Assembly: GCF_029143285.1 (NCBI RefSeq)
Contig: NZ_JAPDSH010000005.1
Span: forward strand, 112,481 to 176,480
DNA length: 64,000 nt
Source of the DNA: Vagococcus proximus
Lineage (GTDB): Bacteria > Bacillota > Bacilli > Lactobacillales > Vagococcaceae
Direction: 5' to 3'
This document shows positions 24,933-34,800 of the stretch, one piece after another; position 1 is the first letter of the stretch; the number at the start of each line of letters is the position of its first letter. The translations under genes and the position numbers were made by a program. The notes beneath the pieces are model-generated. The model saw only the letters and a program-made list of their open reading frames with translations. It searched no databases and was not told where the DNA came from.

Positions 24933-25880
24933 GGAATGATACAGTTGCTGCATTTTGTTTATCTCATCTATTATCTTATTTTTAAATCCGATAGGCCCTG
25001 TCACTTTGACTTGGCTTCCTTGGCTAAGCAGCCAATAGGTAACACCGGTATCGTAAACATAAGCTTTCACATCATAGGCGCCATCTTTAGGATTAAGGGT
25101 AATGGTAGCATCTGGAAATTTATCTTTGACAATTTCTTTAGCTCCCCAAAATTTGAATGTGACTTGGGTATCTCGACCTGAGAACATAAAAGGGGCTCGT
25201 TTTCGCAAATCACCATCTTCAACAGTGGCTCTAATTTTATCACGAGTCTCCAACTCTCTGGGGCTTATATCTATCAGACGGTCTAGTCTATAGTTGATAA
25301 CTATCTCCTTTTCATAGACGTAAGTTCTGATATAGAAATAATGTTGATCAAACATCAAGGATAATGGGACGCCAATGATAGGTCTATCGTTCTTTTTATC
25401 CTCATGATGATAGACTGCGGTAAAGCCTAAGTTATTTTCTATTAAATCTAATAAAAAGTCTATTTTTTCTAATAGTTGTTGGCCGTGAGAGACTTGTTTA
25501 TAGCCGTGGAGTTCACTAGAGGAGATGTTGTTAAATAAGAGTCGATCTTTCTGGTTCAATGAGGCCGAAAGTTGGTCGACTATTCGTAGTAACTCTGTCT
25601 TGTGTAGAGCTCTCACCGCTAGTAATATTTTTAAAATAGCAGTCGCATCTGCTAAATTAAGTTGCTCACTGTGACGCTCAAGGCGGTATTTTTCACCGAG
25701 AGTATCGGTAGTCAACGTATATTTTAAATCTGATTCTTCACAGGCCTCTTTAATTAAGGCTAAATCTCGTTGTGCTGTTCTTGTACTGATAGTGTAAAGC
25801 TCAGCTATTTCTGTAGAACTTAAACGTTTTTCATTTAAAAAATCTAAAAATAGTTCTAAAATTCGTGTTTGACTAGTCAT
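24930..25880 (-). CDS. WYL-domain transcriptional regulator (YafY-like)
   Basis: A 316-residue regulator: N-terminal winged helix (LSSTEIAELYTISTRTAQRD at 20-39), then a WYL domain, an SH3-like beta-barrel ligand-binding module, with FYIRTYVYEKEIVINYRLDR and a C-terminal WCX-type extension. WYL proteins often respond to nucleic-acid or nucleotide ligands, but the ligand here is unknown. It is divergent from the second large paralogous hypothetical gene, 118 bases away. A near-palindrome CGTCATAATATGTCG lies in that gap and could be its site. Confidence 0.87.
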   Translation of the reverse strand: MTSQTRILELFLDFLNEKRLSSTEIAELYTISTRTAQRDLALIKEACEESDLKYTLTTDTLGEKYRLERHSEQLNLADATAILKILLAVRALHKTELLRIVDQLSASLNQKDRLLFNNISSSELHGYKQVSHGQQLLEKIDFLLDLIENNLGFTAVYHHEDKKNDRPIIGVPLSLMFDQHYFYIRTYVYEKEIVINYRLDRLIDISPRELETRDKIRATVEDGDLRKRAPFMFSGRDTQVTFKFWGAKEIVKDKFPDATITLNPKDGAYDVKAYVYDTGVTYWLLSQGSQVKVTGPIGFKNKIIDEINKMQQLYHS

Positions 25881-25998
25881 AAATTGCCTCCTACGTCATA
25901 ATATGTCGCCTTGTAATGTTAGTATAAAGGAGTAGGTAAGAGAAAGAAAGCCTTTTCTCATGAACATACTTAAGACAATGTTGAGGGGAGTGTCAGCA

Positions 25999-27249
25999 AT
26001 GACCAAAGTTAATCTAGATTTAGAAAAATATCTTGAGGCAAGACGTTTAGAATTTAATTATTTAACGTACGACTATGCAGTTACTATACCTCTTATTAAA
26101 GAAGAAAGTGAACGTGTTTTATCTGCACAAAAAGCACCACTTGTATTCGAGGTAGACCGCTTTGAAGTATTTGATTATAACTCAAGAATGTATTTAGAAG
26201 ATGTGACGAAAGACGAGTTAGAGAGCGAATTACCAAGGTTGCTGACAGAAGTACGTCCCGCTTTAACGCATGATGTTGAAAATCAAGAAGCTATTTTTTC
26301 CCTAGTTGAAAAAATTAATGAATGTGGGTATAAGTTAACGGGCTATACTCAAAAATATTTGGACTCATGGGAAACGATAAGTGGATTAGATTTGTTTGAT
26401 CAAATAGCGTGTACGCCTCTTGAAGAGATACAAGATTATGATGTGATTCTTTCTAACCATGAGGAGGAAGATGAAGACGGTTGTGTACACATTTATGACG
26501 AATTTGGTAATTGCCTTCTACGTCAATCTGAAGTAAAGGAACACATGTGGTGGTCGGATGACCCTTATTTTGATTTAGAAAATGAAGCAGGTGACATTAT
26601 CCTTGAGAAGATTGAATTAGAACAGTTAGCGAGTGTCTTGTATAGTTTCTTAAACGGTATGTCGGCACTTGAAATAAAGGAAACCTTCTTATTTCCATAT
26701 GAATTAACTTCAGAACAACTAAATGAGAGTAGGTTTATTTACACACGTTATTCTCAGTCTATCAAACAAGAAATCACAGCGGTAGAAGATTTTGACTCTT
26801 TTAGCGATGAACCTGTAGATTTTGAATTAGGTGGGTTTCAAGGTCAGTTTCGCTGTTGGTCATCAAATAAGTTCTTTGGACTAAGTCGAGCGGTTACTGT
26901 AGAGGATTTTCCTAGTATATACGGTCACTTTCAATTAAAACTAGACTTAGAAAGTACAGGTGAAGGTGCTACCAAAGTGGGGGTAGCCATAATTGAATTA
27001 GCTGCTAAAAATGGAATAGAGTTGGCACGTGATGAACGTCTTTGTACAGGGATATTTAGAACCGCTAATCCAACTTATGAATTAGGAAAACTAACGAACT
27101 TTGACTATTGGACGAGTGATTCTGGTATTCCTTTAAGGTCATCAAGACAAATTAGCTATACAGGAATGACCAAGCGAACGCAAGAGGTTGCTTTTCATGA
27201 GTTGACTTTTTCTGAAACGGTTGCTGAATTGTTAACTTTAGGATTATAA
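25999..27249 (+). CDS. Hypothetical protein, 416 aa, paralogue of the gene at 13196-14452
   Basis: Clearly related along its whole length to the 418-residue protein at 13196 (see shared LExYLEARRLEFNYL start, LYSFLNGMSALEIK centre and LTFSETVAELL end), but the residues between conserved blocks have diverged strongly. It is acidic and cytosolic-looking, with no known motif. I chose ATG 25999 because GAGGGGAG lies eight bases upstream and the start then matches the paralogue; the frame opens at 25960. It begins a run of three co-directional genes and is divergent from a WYL regulator. Function unknown. Confidence 0.8.
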   Translation: MTKVNLDLEKYLEARRLEFNYLTYDYAVTIPLIKEESERVLSAQKAPLVFEVDRFEVFDYNSRMYLEDVTKDELESELPRLLTEVRPALTHDVENQEAIFSLVEKINECGYKLTGYTQKYLDSWETISGLDLFDQIACTPLEEIQDYDVILSNHEEEDEDGCVHIYDEFGNCLLRQSEVKEHMWWSDDPYFDLENEAGDIILEKIELEQLASVLYSFLNGMSALEIKETFLFPYELTSEQLNESRFIYTRYSQSIKQEITAVEDFDSFSDEPVDFELGGFQGQFRCWSSNKFFGLSRAVTVEDFPSIYGHFQLKLDLESTGEGATKVGVAIIELAAKNGIELARDERLCTGIFRTANPTYELGKLTNFDYWTSDSGIPLRSSRQISYTGMTKRTQEVAFHELTFSETVAELLTLGL

Positions 27250-27269
27250 CTATTTAAGGAGGAGTTTCT

Positions 27270-27689
27270 ATGACAGAAATCAGACGGATAAGATTTAATG
27301 GTGGTGAATCAAAAGTAGGTTCTCAAGATGTGACACTCATGACAAATGAGGAACTATCAAATTTTATTGACCCACATATGACTACTTATTTTACAAAACA
27401 AGTGGAACGAGAACTGACAGAACGAAGTCTAGCTGGTGACCGGGAAGCTTTTACGTTATTAAAAGGCAAGTGGCAACGACAAGTACCAGGGAAAATTAAA
27501 ACAGATGGTCAGTTTACGTATACACCAACGTTGCAATTAGCTGATTATTTAACGGGGTGGACTATTCCAGAACGACTCTTGGCACGACAAGTTGAATTGG
27601 AGTTAAAAAAACGTATTTTTGAAAGTGATGACCAAGCTTACGATATTTATAAATGGTATGTAAACGAAATAAAACCAAGTAGACAATAG
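27270..27689 (+). CDS. Hypothetical protein, 139 aa, internally duplicated
   Basis: I do not recognise it. It contains two related helical units of about 45 residues: FTKQVERELTERSLAGDREA and LARQVELELKKRIFESDDQA, each followed by an aromatic helix. It is highly charged, with no signal peptide. It lies 20 bases downstream of the 416-residue paralogue with its own AAGGAGGAG, so the two are probably co-expressed and may interact. Function unknown. Confidence 0.75.
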   Translation: MTEIRRIRFNGGESKVGSQDVTLMTNEELSNFIDPHMTTYFTKQVERELTERSLAGDREAFTLLKGKWQRQVPGKIKTDGQFTYTPTLQLADYLTGWTIPERLLARQVELELKKRIFESDDQAYDIYKWYVNEIKPSRQ

Positions 27690-27710
27690 ATACTTAAGGA
27701 GGAAAATAAA

Positions 27711-28430
27711 ATGACTAATACTATAACCTGGGAGAATTATAAAAAAATAGAAACGAAATATCCTCATATTGCAAGTTTCGCGTATTGGACTGAGGAACAT
27801 AAAGGAAATAAAGCAGAGCCATTATTAGTTGCAAATGAAGAGGAATTTCATGAAAAGTTAGAAGGTAAGTTGCATGCTAATGTCGTGATTGTTGGATTAA
27901 ATTTTGGCATTAGTAATGGAATTGAAGCTTTACTTTTAGACAAGGAAAAAAATGATGATGAATTTTTGGAAGCCCTAAAAGGGATTAATTATATGAGTAA
28001 CCAATATGGTGGAAGTTATGGAAAAAAAGCGCTGAATGATTCCTTTAAAGGAACATGTGTAGAAGGTGCTTACATGACTGATTTTTTTAAATTTAATAGT
28101 GATGACAAAGAGTGGAAAGCTATGGGGATTGCGACAAAAGACGGAAGTGGATTGAAGCCTTTATTGAAAGATTCTCCAGAACTCTATTTGAAAAATATAG
28201 AAGGATTAAAATACGAGTTGTACGATATTGTCGGCATTAAAGAAGACCCTATCTTTATTTTCTTGGGAAGTGATTTAAATAATGATAGAGAGATTAAACG
28301 GTTAATGACTTTGTATTTCCCTAACAGTTCTATTTATAAATTTAGCCACTATCAAAGACCAGGATTTGGAAAAAAACAATTTAAAGAAGAAGCGGATTTG
28401 ATTATTTCACAGTTTGAAAAAAAGGACTAG
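27711..28430 (+). CDS. Hypothetical protein, 239 aa (possible uracil-DNA-glycosylase-like fold)
   Basis: No firm family. The stretch NVVIVGLNFGIS, later GAYMTDFFK, and near the C-terminus IFIFLGSDL followed by SSIYKFSHYQRPG follow the order of motifs in the uracil-DNA-glycosylase superfamily (a GxNPG-like loop early, a strand, then a His loop late). The resemblance is only by eye and catalytic residues are not clear. A perfect AAGGAGG precedes it. It is the third gene of the run starting at 25999. Confidence 0.7.
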   Translation: MTNTITWENYKKIETKYPHIASFAYWTEEHKGNKAEPLLVANEEEFHEKLEGKLHANVVIVGLNFGISNGIEALLLDKEKNDDEFLEALKGINYMSNQYGGSYGKKALNDSFKGTCVEGAYMTDFFKFNSDDKEWKAMGIATKDGSGLKPLLKDSPELYLKNIEGLKYELYDIVGIKEDPIFIFLGSDLNNDREIKRLMTLYFPNSSIYKFSHYQRPGFGKKQFKEEADLIISQFEKKD

Positions 28431-28450
28431 CCTAGGCTAGTCCTTTTTTA
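28418..28450. terminator. Bidirectional terminator, perfect 20-bp palindromic stem
   Basis: GGACTAGCCTAGGCTAGTCC is a perfect palindrome flanked by an A-run and a T-run, serving convergent genes. Confidence 0.85.
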
Positions 28451-28855
28451 GTTGAGTTGATACAGAACGAGTTCTTTTCCATCATTGTAAGGTACGAATC
28501 CAAGTGAGTCATAAAAGTTACCAAGGGTAAGAGTGGCTTCTTTTAGGAGGACATGTTGTTCTGCATCAGGATAGGCATCAAGCACTTCAGTTAGCAGTTG
28601 TGTGCCGATTCCTTTATTTTGATTGGAAGGGTCAACGAGAATTTCTTGTATATAGAGAATTGTTTCACCATCACCAACAGCTCGAATTAAGCCGACTGGG
28701 GTGGTATTATGCCAAGCGGTAATAACAATAAGTGATTTGGAAAGTGCTCGAGTCAATTTGTCTAAATCTTCAGTACAAGTGGCGTAACCAACGCTTGAAT
28801 ACAAAGTATCAAGTTGATTAGGTGTCAGGACGGCATTTGATTGATAGTAAATCAT
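28448..28855 (-). CDS. GNAT family N-acetyltransferase
   Basis: A 135-residue GNAT protein. The acetyl-CoA signature NQNKGIGTQLL follows the strand LYIQEILVDP, and NFYDSLGFVPY is the later aromatic motif. The substrate is unknown. Start 28855 has AAAGGAGTGAG upstream; the longer frame to 28930 would add an unrelated tail. Confidence 0.88.
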   Translation of the reverse strand: MIYYQSNAVLTPNQLDTLYSSVGYATCTEDLDKLTRALSKSLIVITAWHNTTPVGLIRAVGDGETILYIQEILVDPSNQNKGIGTQLLTEVLDAYPDAEQHVLLKEATLTLGNFYDSLGFVPYNDGKELVLYQLN

Positions 28856-28940
28856 AGTGTGCTCACTCCTTTTTTGTAAATCTAAGGGTAGTGTACCATG
28901 AAATGAAAAAAATAAGGTTGGGGTGAGCATTTATTTTCAT

Positions 28941-28982
28941 TTATCAAAAGATAAGTGATATCATCTGTTTATCACTTGATAA
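28941..28982. promoter_or_regulatory. Two tandem TetR-type operator candidates
   Basis: TTATC-N4-GATAA occurs at 28941-28954 and again at 28969-28982, each followed by GTGA, with a 28-base period. They lie 35-76 bases upstream of an ABC transporter operon that is followed by a TetR-family gene. Confidence 0.65.
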
Positions 28983-29016
28983 GTGAATTTTGTGGAGAAC
29001 GAAAGGGGTACAATAT

Positions 29017-30090
29017 ATGTTTTTATCTATTAAAGAAATGGCCTATTCAAAAGGGAAGTTTGCCTTAATAATTTTTATCATGGTGCTGATATCATGGCTA
29101 GTATTCATTTTGTCAGGACTAGCAAATGGTCTAGCTCAGGGAAGTAGTAAAGAGGTTGATTCATGGCGGGCAGAAGGAATTATTTTGACGGATGAGGCGA
29201 ATAAGAATTTACAAGCGTCTAACATCGATGAGAAGGTATTAAAAGAAGTAGATGCCAAAGTTGTGGAAGGCATTGTTCAAGGGTCATATGCCATGCAACA
29301 TGAAAATGGAAAATCTGATGACAAAGAAAATATTTCAATTTTTGGATCATCTAATCAAAAAATAGTAGACCCTGACATTACTAAAGGGCGTCGTTATGAA
29401 AAGAAAAATGAAATTTTAGTCTCTCAATCCTTAGCTGATAAAGGCTATAAGATAGGCGACAAAGTTAAACTTGGAAGTAGTGAAGATACATTTACGATTG
29501 TTGGGATAACACCAACAAGTTCATACCGTATTACGCCAGTTATCTATGCGTCTGTTGCGACTGTAAATGATTTACGTTTTGGTGAGACGCCACCTAAAGG
29601 CACAATGTATAACGGCATTGTCTACAGAGATGCGAGTAATAAAGTGATAGATGATAAAAATTTAGTTGCGATTAAAACAACTGACTTTATCGAAGCGCTA
29701 CCTGGATACAGTGAACAAAAATTAACGCTTAATGGAATGGTTTATTTCTTACTTGTTATCTCAGCGTTTGTTATTGGCGTTTTTATTTATGTGATGACGC
29801 TACAGAAAACAGAAATGTTTGGGATTTTAAAAATTCAAGGTGTTGCAACACGTTATTTAGCGAAATCAGTTTTGATTCAAACCTTTTTCTTAGCATTGAT
29901 AGGTGTAGCAGTAGGGGCTGGTTTAACGTATCTAACAACCTTAGTATTACCAGCAAGTATGCCTTATGCTACGAATTTAACTGAAGCTGGAATTTATGGT
30001 ATCGGCTTAATCATTTTCGCTATTTTAGGCGGTGTCTTCTCAACAATTACTGTAGCAAAAGTCAATCCATTAGACGCAATAGGAGGGTAA
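29017..30090 (+). CDS. ABC transporter permease (FtsX/MacB type)
   Basis: A 357-residue permease with the MacB/FtsX layout: one N-terminal transmembrane helix (LIIFIMVLISWLVFILSGL), a large extracellular domain of about 200 residues and three C-terminal helices. The C-terminal AKVNPLDAIGG ending is typical. With the ATPase five bases downstream it forms an exporter or mechanotransmission pump for peptides, lipids or antimicrobials. Start 29017 follows AAAGGGGT; the upstream GTG at 28990 lacks a ribosome site. Confidence 0.9.
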   Translation: MFLSIKEMAYSKGKFALIIFIMVLISWLVFILSGLANGLAQGSSKEVDSWRAEGIILTDEANKNLQASNIDEKVLKEVDAKVVEGIVQGSYAMQHENGKSDDKENISIFGSSNQKIVDPDITKGRRYEKKNEILVSQSLADKGYKIGDKVKLGSSEDTFTIVGITPTSSYRITPVIYASVATVNDLRFGETPPKGTMYNGIVYRDASNKVIDDKNLVAIKTTDFIEALPGYSEQKLTLNGMVYFLLVISAFVIGVFIYVMTLQKTEMFGILKIQGVATRYLAKSVLIQTFFLALIGVAVGAGLTYLTTLVLPASMPYATNLTEAGIYGIGLIIFAILGGVFSTITVAKVNPLDAIGG

Positions 30091-30094
30091 TGAT

Positions 30095-30769
30095 ATGAAA
30101 CGAGCAATCGAATTAAAAAATGTAAACAAAGTATTTGGGAAAGGTAAAAAACAAGTCAATGCTTTAACTGATATTAATTTTTATGTGAATCCAGGGGAAT
30201 TAGTAGCCGTCATTGGGCCATCTGGTTCAGGGAAAAGTACGTTTTTAAAAGTCATTGCAGGACTCTTAGAGCCGACATCAGGTAATGTTATTATTGATGA
30301 TCAAGATTTAAAAACAGTTGCAGCTAAAGATTTAGTTAAATTACGTTTTGATAAATTAGGTTTTATCCTACAACAATCTAATCTGGTCCCTTTTCTAAAA
30401 GTAGCGGAACAATTTAAATTAATCGAAAAAAATGACCGTTCTAAAAAAGACCCAGACTATCGTCAAAAATTAGCAGAGTTATTGGATATAGAAAAATTAA
30501 TGAATAGTTATCCGAAAGATTTATCGGGGGGAGAACGTCAACGTGTGGCAATTTCTACAGCGTTGTACCATAAACCAGAAATAATCTTGGCGGATGAACC
30601 GACAGCAAGTTTGGATAGTGACCGTGCTTTCGAAGTGGCAGCCTTACTAGCTCGTTTAGCGGAACAAGAAAAAACGGGGATTGTCATGGTAACCCATGAT
30701 GAACGGTTACTTAAATATTGTCACCGTGTCTGTCGCATTGAAGATGGTCAGTTAACAGAGGTGGTCTAG
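30095..30769 (+). CDS. ABC transporter ATP-binding protein (LolD/MacB type)
   Basis: A 224-residue ATPase with Walker A GPSGSGKST, Q-loop ILQQSN, signature LSGGERQR, Walker B IILADEPTAS and H-loop VTHDERL. It energises the neighbouring permease. Four-base spacing indicates co-translation. Confidence 0.95.
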   Translation: MKRAIELKNVNKVFGKGKKQVNALTDINFYVNPGELVAVIGPSGSGKSTFLKVIAGLLEPTSGNVIIDDQDLKTVAAKDLVKLRFDKLGFILQQSNLVPFLKVAEQFKLIEKNDRSKKDPDYRQKLAELLDIEKLMNSYPKDLSGGERQRVAISTALYHKPEIILADEPTASLDSDRAFEVAALLARLAEQEKTGIVMVTHDERLLKYCHRVCRIEDGQLTEVV

Positions 30770-30826
30770 TCTATTTAGGTAAGGAATGGTACACTAGGTA
30801 GGAAAGAAAAGTGGAGGAGCGTACTT

Positions 30827-31405
30827 ATGACAATGACGCGTAAAGAATTAGCAGATCAAACAAAAGCGACTATCTTAGATGTTGCCCGTCAGCTTTTTCT
30901 CAATCAAGGGTATCAAGCGACCTCAACCCGTGCAATTGCCGAGCAGTGTGGCATTACCCAACCTAATTTGTATCACCATTTCAAAAATAAAAAAGTGTTA
31001 TTCAAATGCGTAGTAGAGGAAATTATTAAAGATATTGAAAAAGTTCAAGTGGAACTGTTAGCTAAAAAGTGTTCACCTGAAGAGAAATTAGTGGAAATGA
31101 TGACAGCCTTGATGACAATTCATCCAGCGAATTTTTTTAGTATGTTAGAAGATTTTAAAGAAATTATGTCTGAAGAAAATCAAAAAGAGTTTTATGTCAT
31201 GTATCAAACAGCATATCTTGCTCCGTTTATTTCAGTCTTTAAAGAAGCTGATTTAAGGGAGGATGTGACTCCAGAAGAGGCTACAACACATTTGATGTAT
31301 CATTTAGGTGCTGTGATGAGTATTTCTCATCAGTATAAGAAAGAGAAAACAAAAGAACAACTCAGCCGAACCGTAGATCTACTTCTAAATGGTTTGGTGA
31401 AGTAA
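30827..31405 (+). CDS. TetR family transcriptional regulator
   Basis: A 192-residue TetR repressor with an N-terminal helix-turn-helix (ARQLFLNQGYQATSTRAIAE, then CGITQPNLYHHFKNKKVLF). The C-terminal ligand domain has no telling motif. It lies 57 bases after the ABC transporter genes and probably represses them through the twin TTATC-N4-GATAA sites at 28941-28982. Such units often respond to the exported compound. Confidence 0.9.
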   Translation: MTMTRKELADQTKATILDVARQLFLNQGYQATSTRAIAEQCGITQPNLYHHFKNKKVLFKCVVEEIIKDIEKVQVELLAKKCSPEEKLVEMMTALMTIHPANFFSMLEDFKEIMSEENQKEFYVMYQTAYLAPFISVFKEADLREDVTPEEATTHLMYHLGAVMSISHQYKKEKTKEQLSRTVDLLLNGLVK

Positions 31406-31421
31406 AGGTTTAAATAGAGTT

Positions 31422-31453
31422 AAAAAAGATGCGCATTTGCGCATCTTTTTTTT
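31422..31453 (+). terminator. Terminator after TetR gene
   Basis: AAAAAAGATGCGCA pairs with TGCGCATCTTTTTT around a two-base loop. Confidence 0.9.
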
Positions 31454-31862
31454 GTAATTAAACAGGATAAAAAGGAGGAATTGTCTCTTTAAAAATTGGT
31501 GACATGTAAAATCGACATGTTTTTCAGTCTGGTTCAATAAAGGGTGGGTATTGGATTTTATTTTCATTTTTGTGTTTTTGTATGAGTCAAATTCAGACTT
31601 TATATATATATATATGGCGTATTTAATACGTATTTTATAATAAATTAATTAAATATAGATTAAAAAATACTCATTTCACAGATGATAGATGAGGTGAAAA
31701 CAGCGGTTTTTATATGAATTAAATAGATTATAATAAATCGGATAATTGAAATTAGTGTTATTTTTCTCATGAGTTATTGTTTGCAAAAATTAATTAATGG
31801 GGATAATATGAAAATATAATAAGTCGTATTTTGTGAATTAAAAATAAGGAAGGAGGGAAAAT
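31454..31862 (+). other. Long AT-rich leader region of the WxL cluster
   Basis: About 400 bases hold no convincing gene. Visible are a run of alternating TA (around 31599-31613), an ATACGTAT palindrome (around 31627-31634) and many A/T tracts that could bend DNA or bind a regulator. The AAGGAGGG at its end is the ribosome site for the first surface gene. No clear -35/-10 pair could be chosen among the many AT hexamers. Confidence 0.5.
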
Positions 31863-34800
31863 GTGTATAAAAAAATACTTAAAGGTTCGTTTGTTTTCTG
31901 TTTGTTTTCAAATTGCATGTTAAGTTCAGGTTCAGTTATGGCGTTAGCAGAAGATAATCTTAAAATTATCCAAGGTGAGGAAAAAGTAAATTCATCAGTT
32001 TCTTTTGAAAATGAAAGCAAAGAAAATCTTATTTCATTTTTCACAAAAATAGTAAAAAAATTAAAGAATCCACATAATTTCGAAAAGGAAAAAAACGAAA
32101 TACTCGATTTTGTTTCAAAAACAGAAAAAATGTCTTCTAAAGATGTTTTTAAGAATGTTAGTTCAATTAAAATTGATAATGAGGATGATTCACAGTTTCA
32201 AGATGCTTATAAGCGATGTTTAGATTATGCGCGAGAAATTGATGGTAAATCAACGACTAATTTTTTGAAGAAGATGGATAACTTGATTGCAAAAGTGAAT
32301 CTCGACACACCTTTACTTTATCCAACAAGAGTAGAAGAAGCGACTAAAATAAAAGAGATAGCTTCTCCTTCTAAAAAAAATGAAGATAAAATATCTCCAA
32401 AAAATAAAAAAAACACTAAAGGCATAGTGAAAGCAAGCGAAAAACCACTAGAAGAAATCGTTGCGGAAGCACCAGCCGGTCTTAGAACAGATGATATTTT
32501 TAGAAGAGCAGATACACAAAATAATAAAGCACAAGTTCTCCATAATGATAAAACGAATACGGATGTGGTAATCGTTACAGATGGTTCCCAAAGTCAGGTG
32601 GGATCAATTTGGTCAACGCCAGGCTATCGAATTGATTTAACGAAATCCTTTCATGCTAAGATGAAACTTTATTTCGGACAAAAAGAAGCAGATGCAGCAG
32701 ATGGTATGGCGTTTGTCCTTCAAAATGATCCACAATTTATTGATTCTAACGGTAATAGTAATGCACTTGGTAAAGATAGTGGAGGAGCATCGCTTGGTTT
32801 GATGGGACGTTCATCGGAAAAAAAGGATAAGCCCTGGGAAAATGCCATACAAAATAGTTATGCAGTTGAGTTTGATACACATAAAAATAGTGGTGGACTA
32901 GATAGACCGACAGGAGAAGGCGCAGATCCAGCTGACTTTCATATCGCAGGTTATTACCCATCATTGATTGCTTCGTATAAAGGCAGCAATCCCCCTAGTT
33001 TGTATCACGCAAGGTACAGTAACAATTTCAAAACAATGAATTTTGATGCTAAACATCATCAGGCAAATGGATCGTGGCATGATTTTGAAATCAATTATGA
33101 TAAGAAAAAGAATGATGATGGGACTACCAGTTATGCTTTAAGTTATACTTTTACAGATAATGATGGTGATAAACACACAGATACGTTATTTGAAGATAAA
33201 AATGAGTGGGCAACCGAGGAACTAAAAAATGAGTACCCAAATGATTCTTTAGAACTTAATCGTCTTGGTGTCAGTGAAGATAATCCGTATATATACTGGG
33301 GATTTACCGGTGCAACAGGAAGCAATGCCTCTGTTAATGCGATTGTTTTTGAAGAACTACCTGATTTAGGTGGGACGAAACAAGTACAGGATGTCAAAAA
33401 AGTTTCTAAAGAGGAAGAATCGGTTAATCACACAACAGATATCGTCAAGTCTGGCGATGAATTGTTTTATGAGTATCAAATTGATTATGACGGTGGAAAA
33501 CAAAAGCTTAATAGGTTACATGTTAATGCGTCACTTAACGAATACAACAGTTTAGCTAAAGAGGGACTTACTCAAGAAGAAAAAGATAAAATTAAAGTGA
33601 CGTATACACATTATGATGGCAGTAAGCTTGAAGCTAAGCCAGAAGATTTTGATGTGATAACGGATAAAGGGTCTATTCAGTTTGATGGGCTTGGTCCCCT
33701 TGGTCCAGAAAGTGATAAACATTACTTTAAGAGCATCACTATTAGAGTTCCTTTTATTGCAGATAAAACTTTAAAATTAACTGAGCCGACGGTTGTAAAA
33801 GATAATTTTAAAGTCAGACAAGATGGTTATAAAGGGGATTTAGTGAAGTCTATTGTTAAACAAAGTAGTGTCGAATATACAATTAATCCTTTTGAAGAAG
33901 GCTTTAAGCTCGCTACTATTTCTGATAGAAAAACGAACTTGAAAGAAGGCAGCGAAACCTCTCCGATTGAAAAGCCAACAACTCAACTAGATGGCATGGT
34001 AAGAATTGCTAATTTTAATGAATCAGAGAATTATAAAGTTAGAATCAGTGGCATTAAGACAAAAGCTGGAGAAGCAAAAGTAGTTGAAACGCCTGTAGTT
34101 AAGGAAGATACGGATTATTCATTCTTATATGGGTTACAAGAAGATGACCTTTTAATTGCAGATTCAACGGTAACGTATGAGTTAGTTAATGGCAAAGGTG
34201 AGGTTTTATTCTCAGAGAAGTTAGTTGTGCTAGATGGAACACCTCCTGAGGGAGAATTGCATCCAGAAGTCTTTACTGAAGTTGGAAAGGTTCCTGAAAA
34301 AGCGGCTATCTTTGTTAAAACTAAATCTGATTCAAATCCAAGTCTTACAGAGGATGATATTAAAGTGAGCTATCAAGATATGAGCAAGCTTGAAGAGGCT
34401 GTTAAGACGGCAACCGCTAAGGATGAAAAACGTCAAGTAGATGTAATCCTAACAGATAAAGCAGGGAATACTCGTAGTATTGGTAAAGAAAATTTAACGG
34501 TTCTCGATTTGGAAACAAATCCTTGGATGGAGACGAAAGATTTAACCCTACAATCGAAAGATTTAATCAAAAATGCTCCAGAAATAAACGAACCTAATCC
34601 AGATCGTGAATTGATTTCACCAGATGATTTGAGGGAAGTGTTATTAAAAGGGGTAACGGTTAAAATGTTAGACCCTTCTGTCGGGCAAATAGTAGATGTT
34701 CCAATGGATACTATTACTATTACAGGTTTGCCAGAAACGGGATACCAACCAGGAATATATATACTTACAGCTAAAGGGACGGTTAATAAAACAGACCTTG

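Noticed and set aside
25893..25910. Near-palindrome CGTCATAATATGTCG between the WYL gene and the paralogue gene as a proven operator
   Set aside because: It has a mismatched arm and AT-rich centre; chance occurrence is likely, so it is only mentioned as possible.
31599..31613. TA repeat as a microsatellite or CRISPR-like array
   Set aside because: It is a single short dinucleotide run with no spacers; normal for an AT-rich leader.
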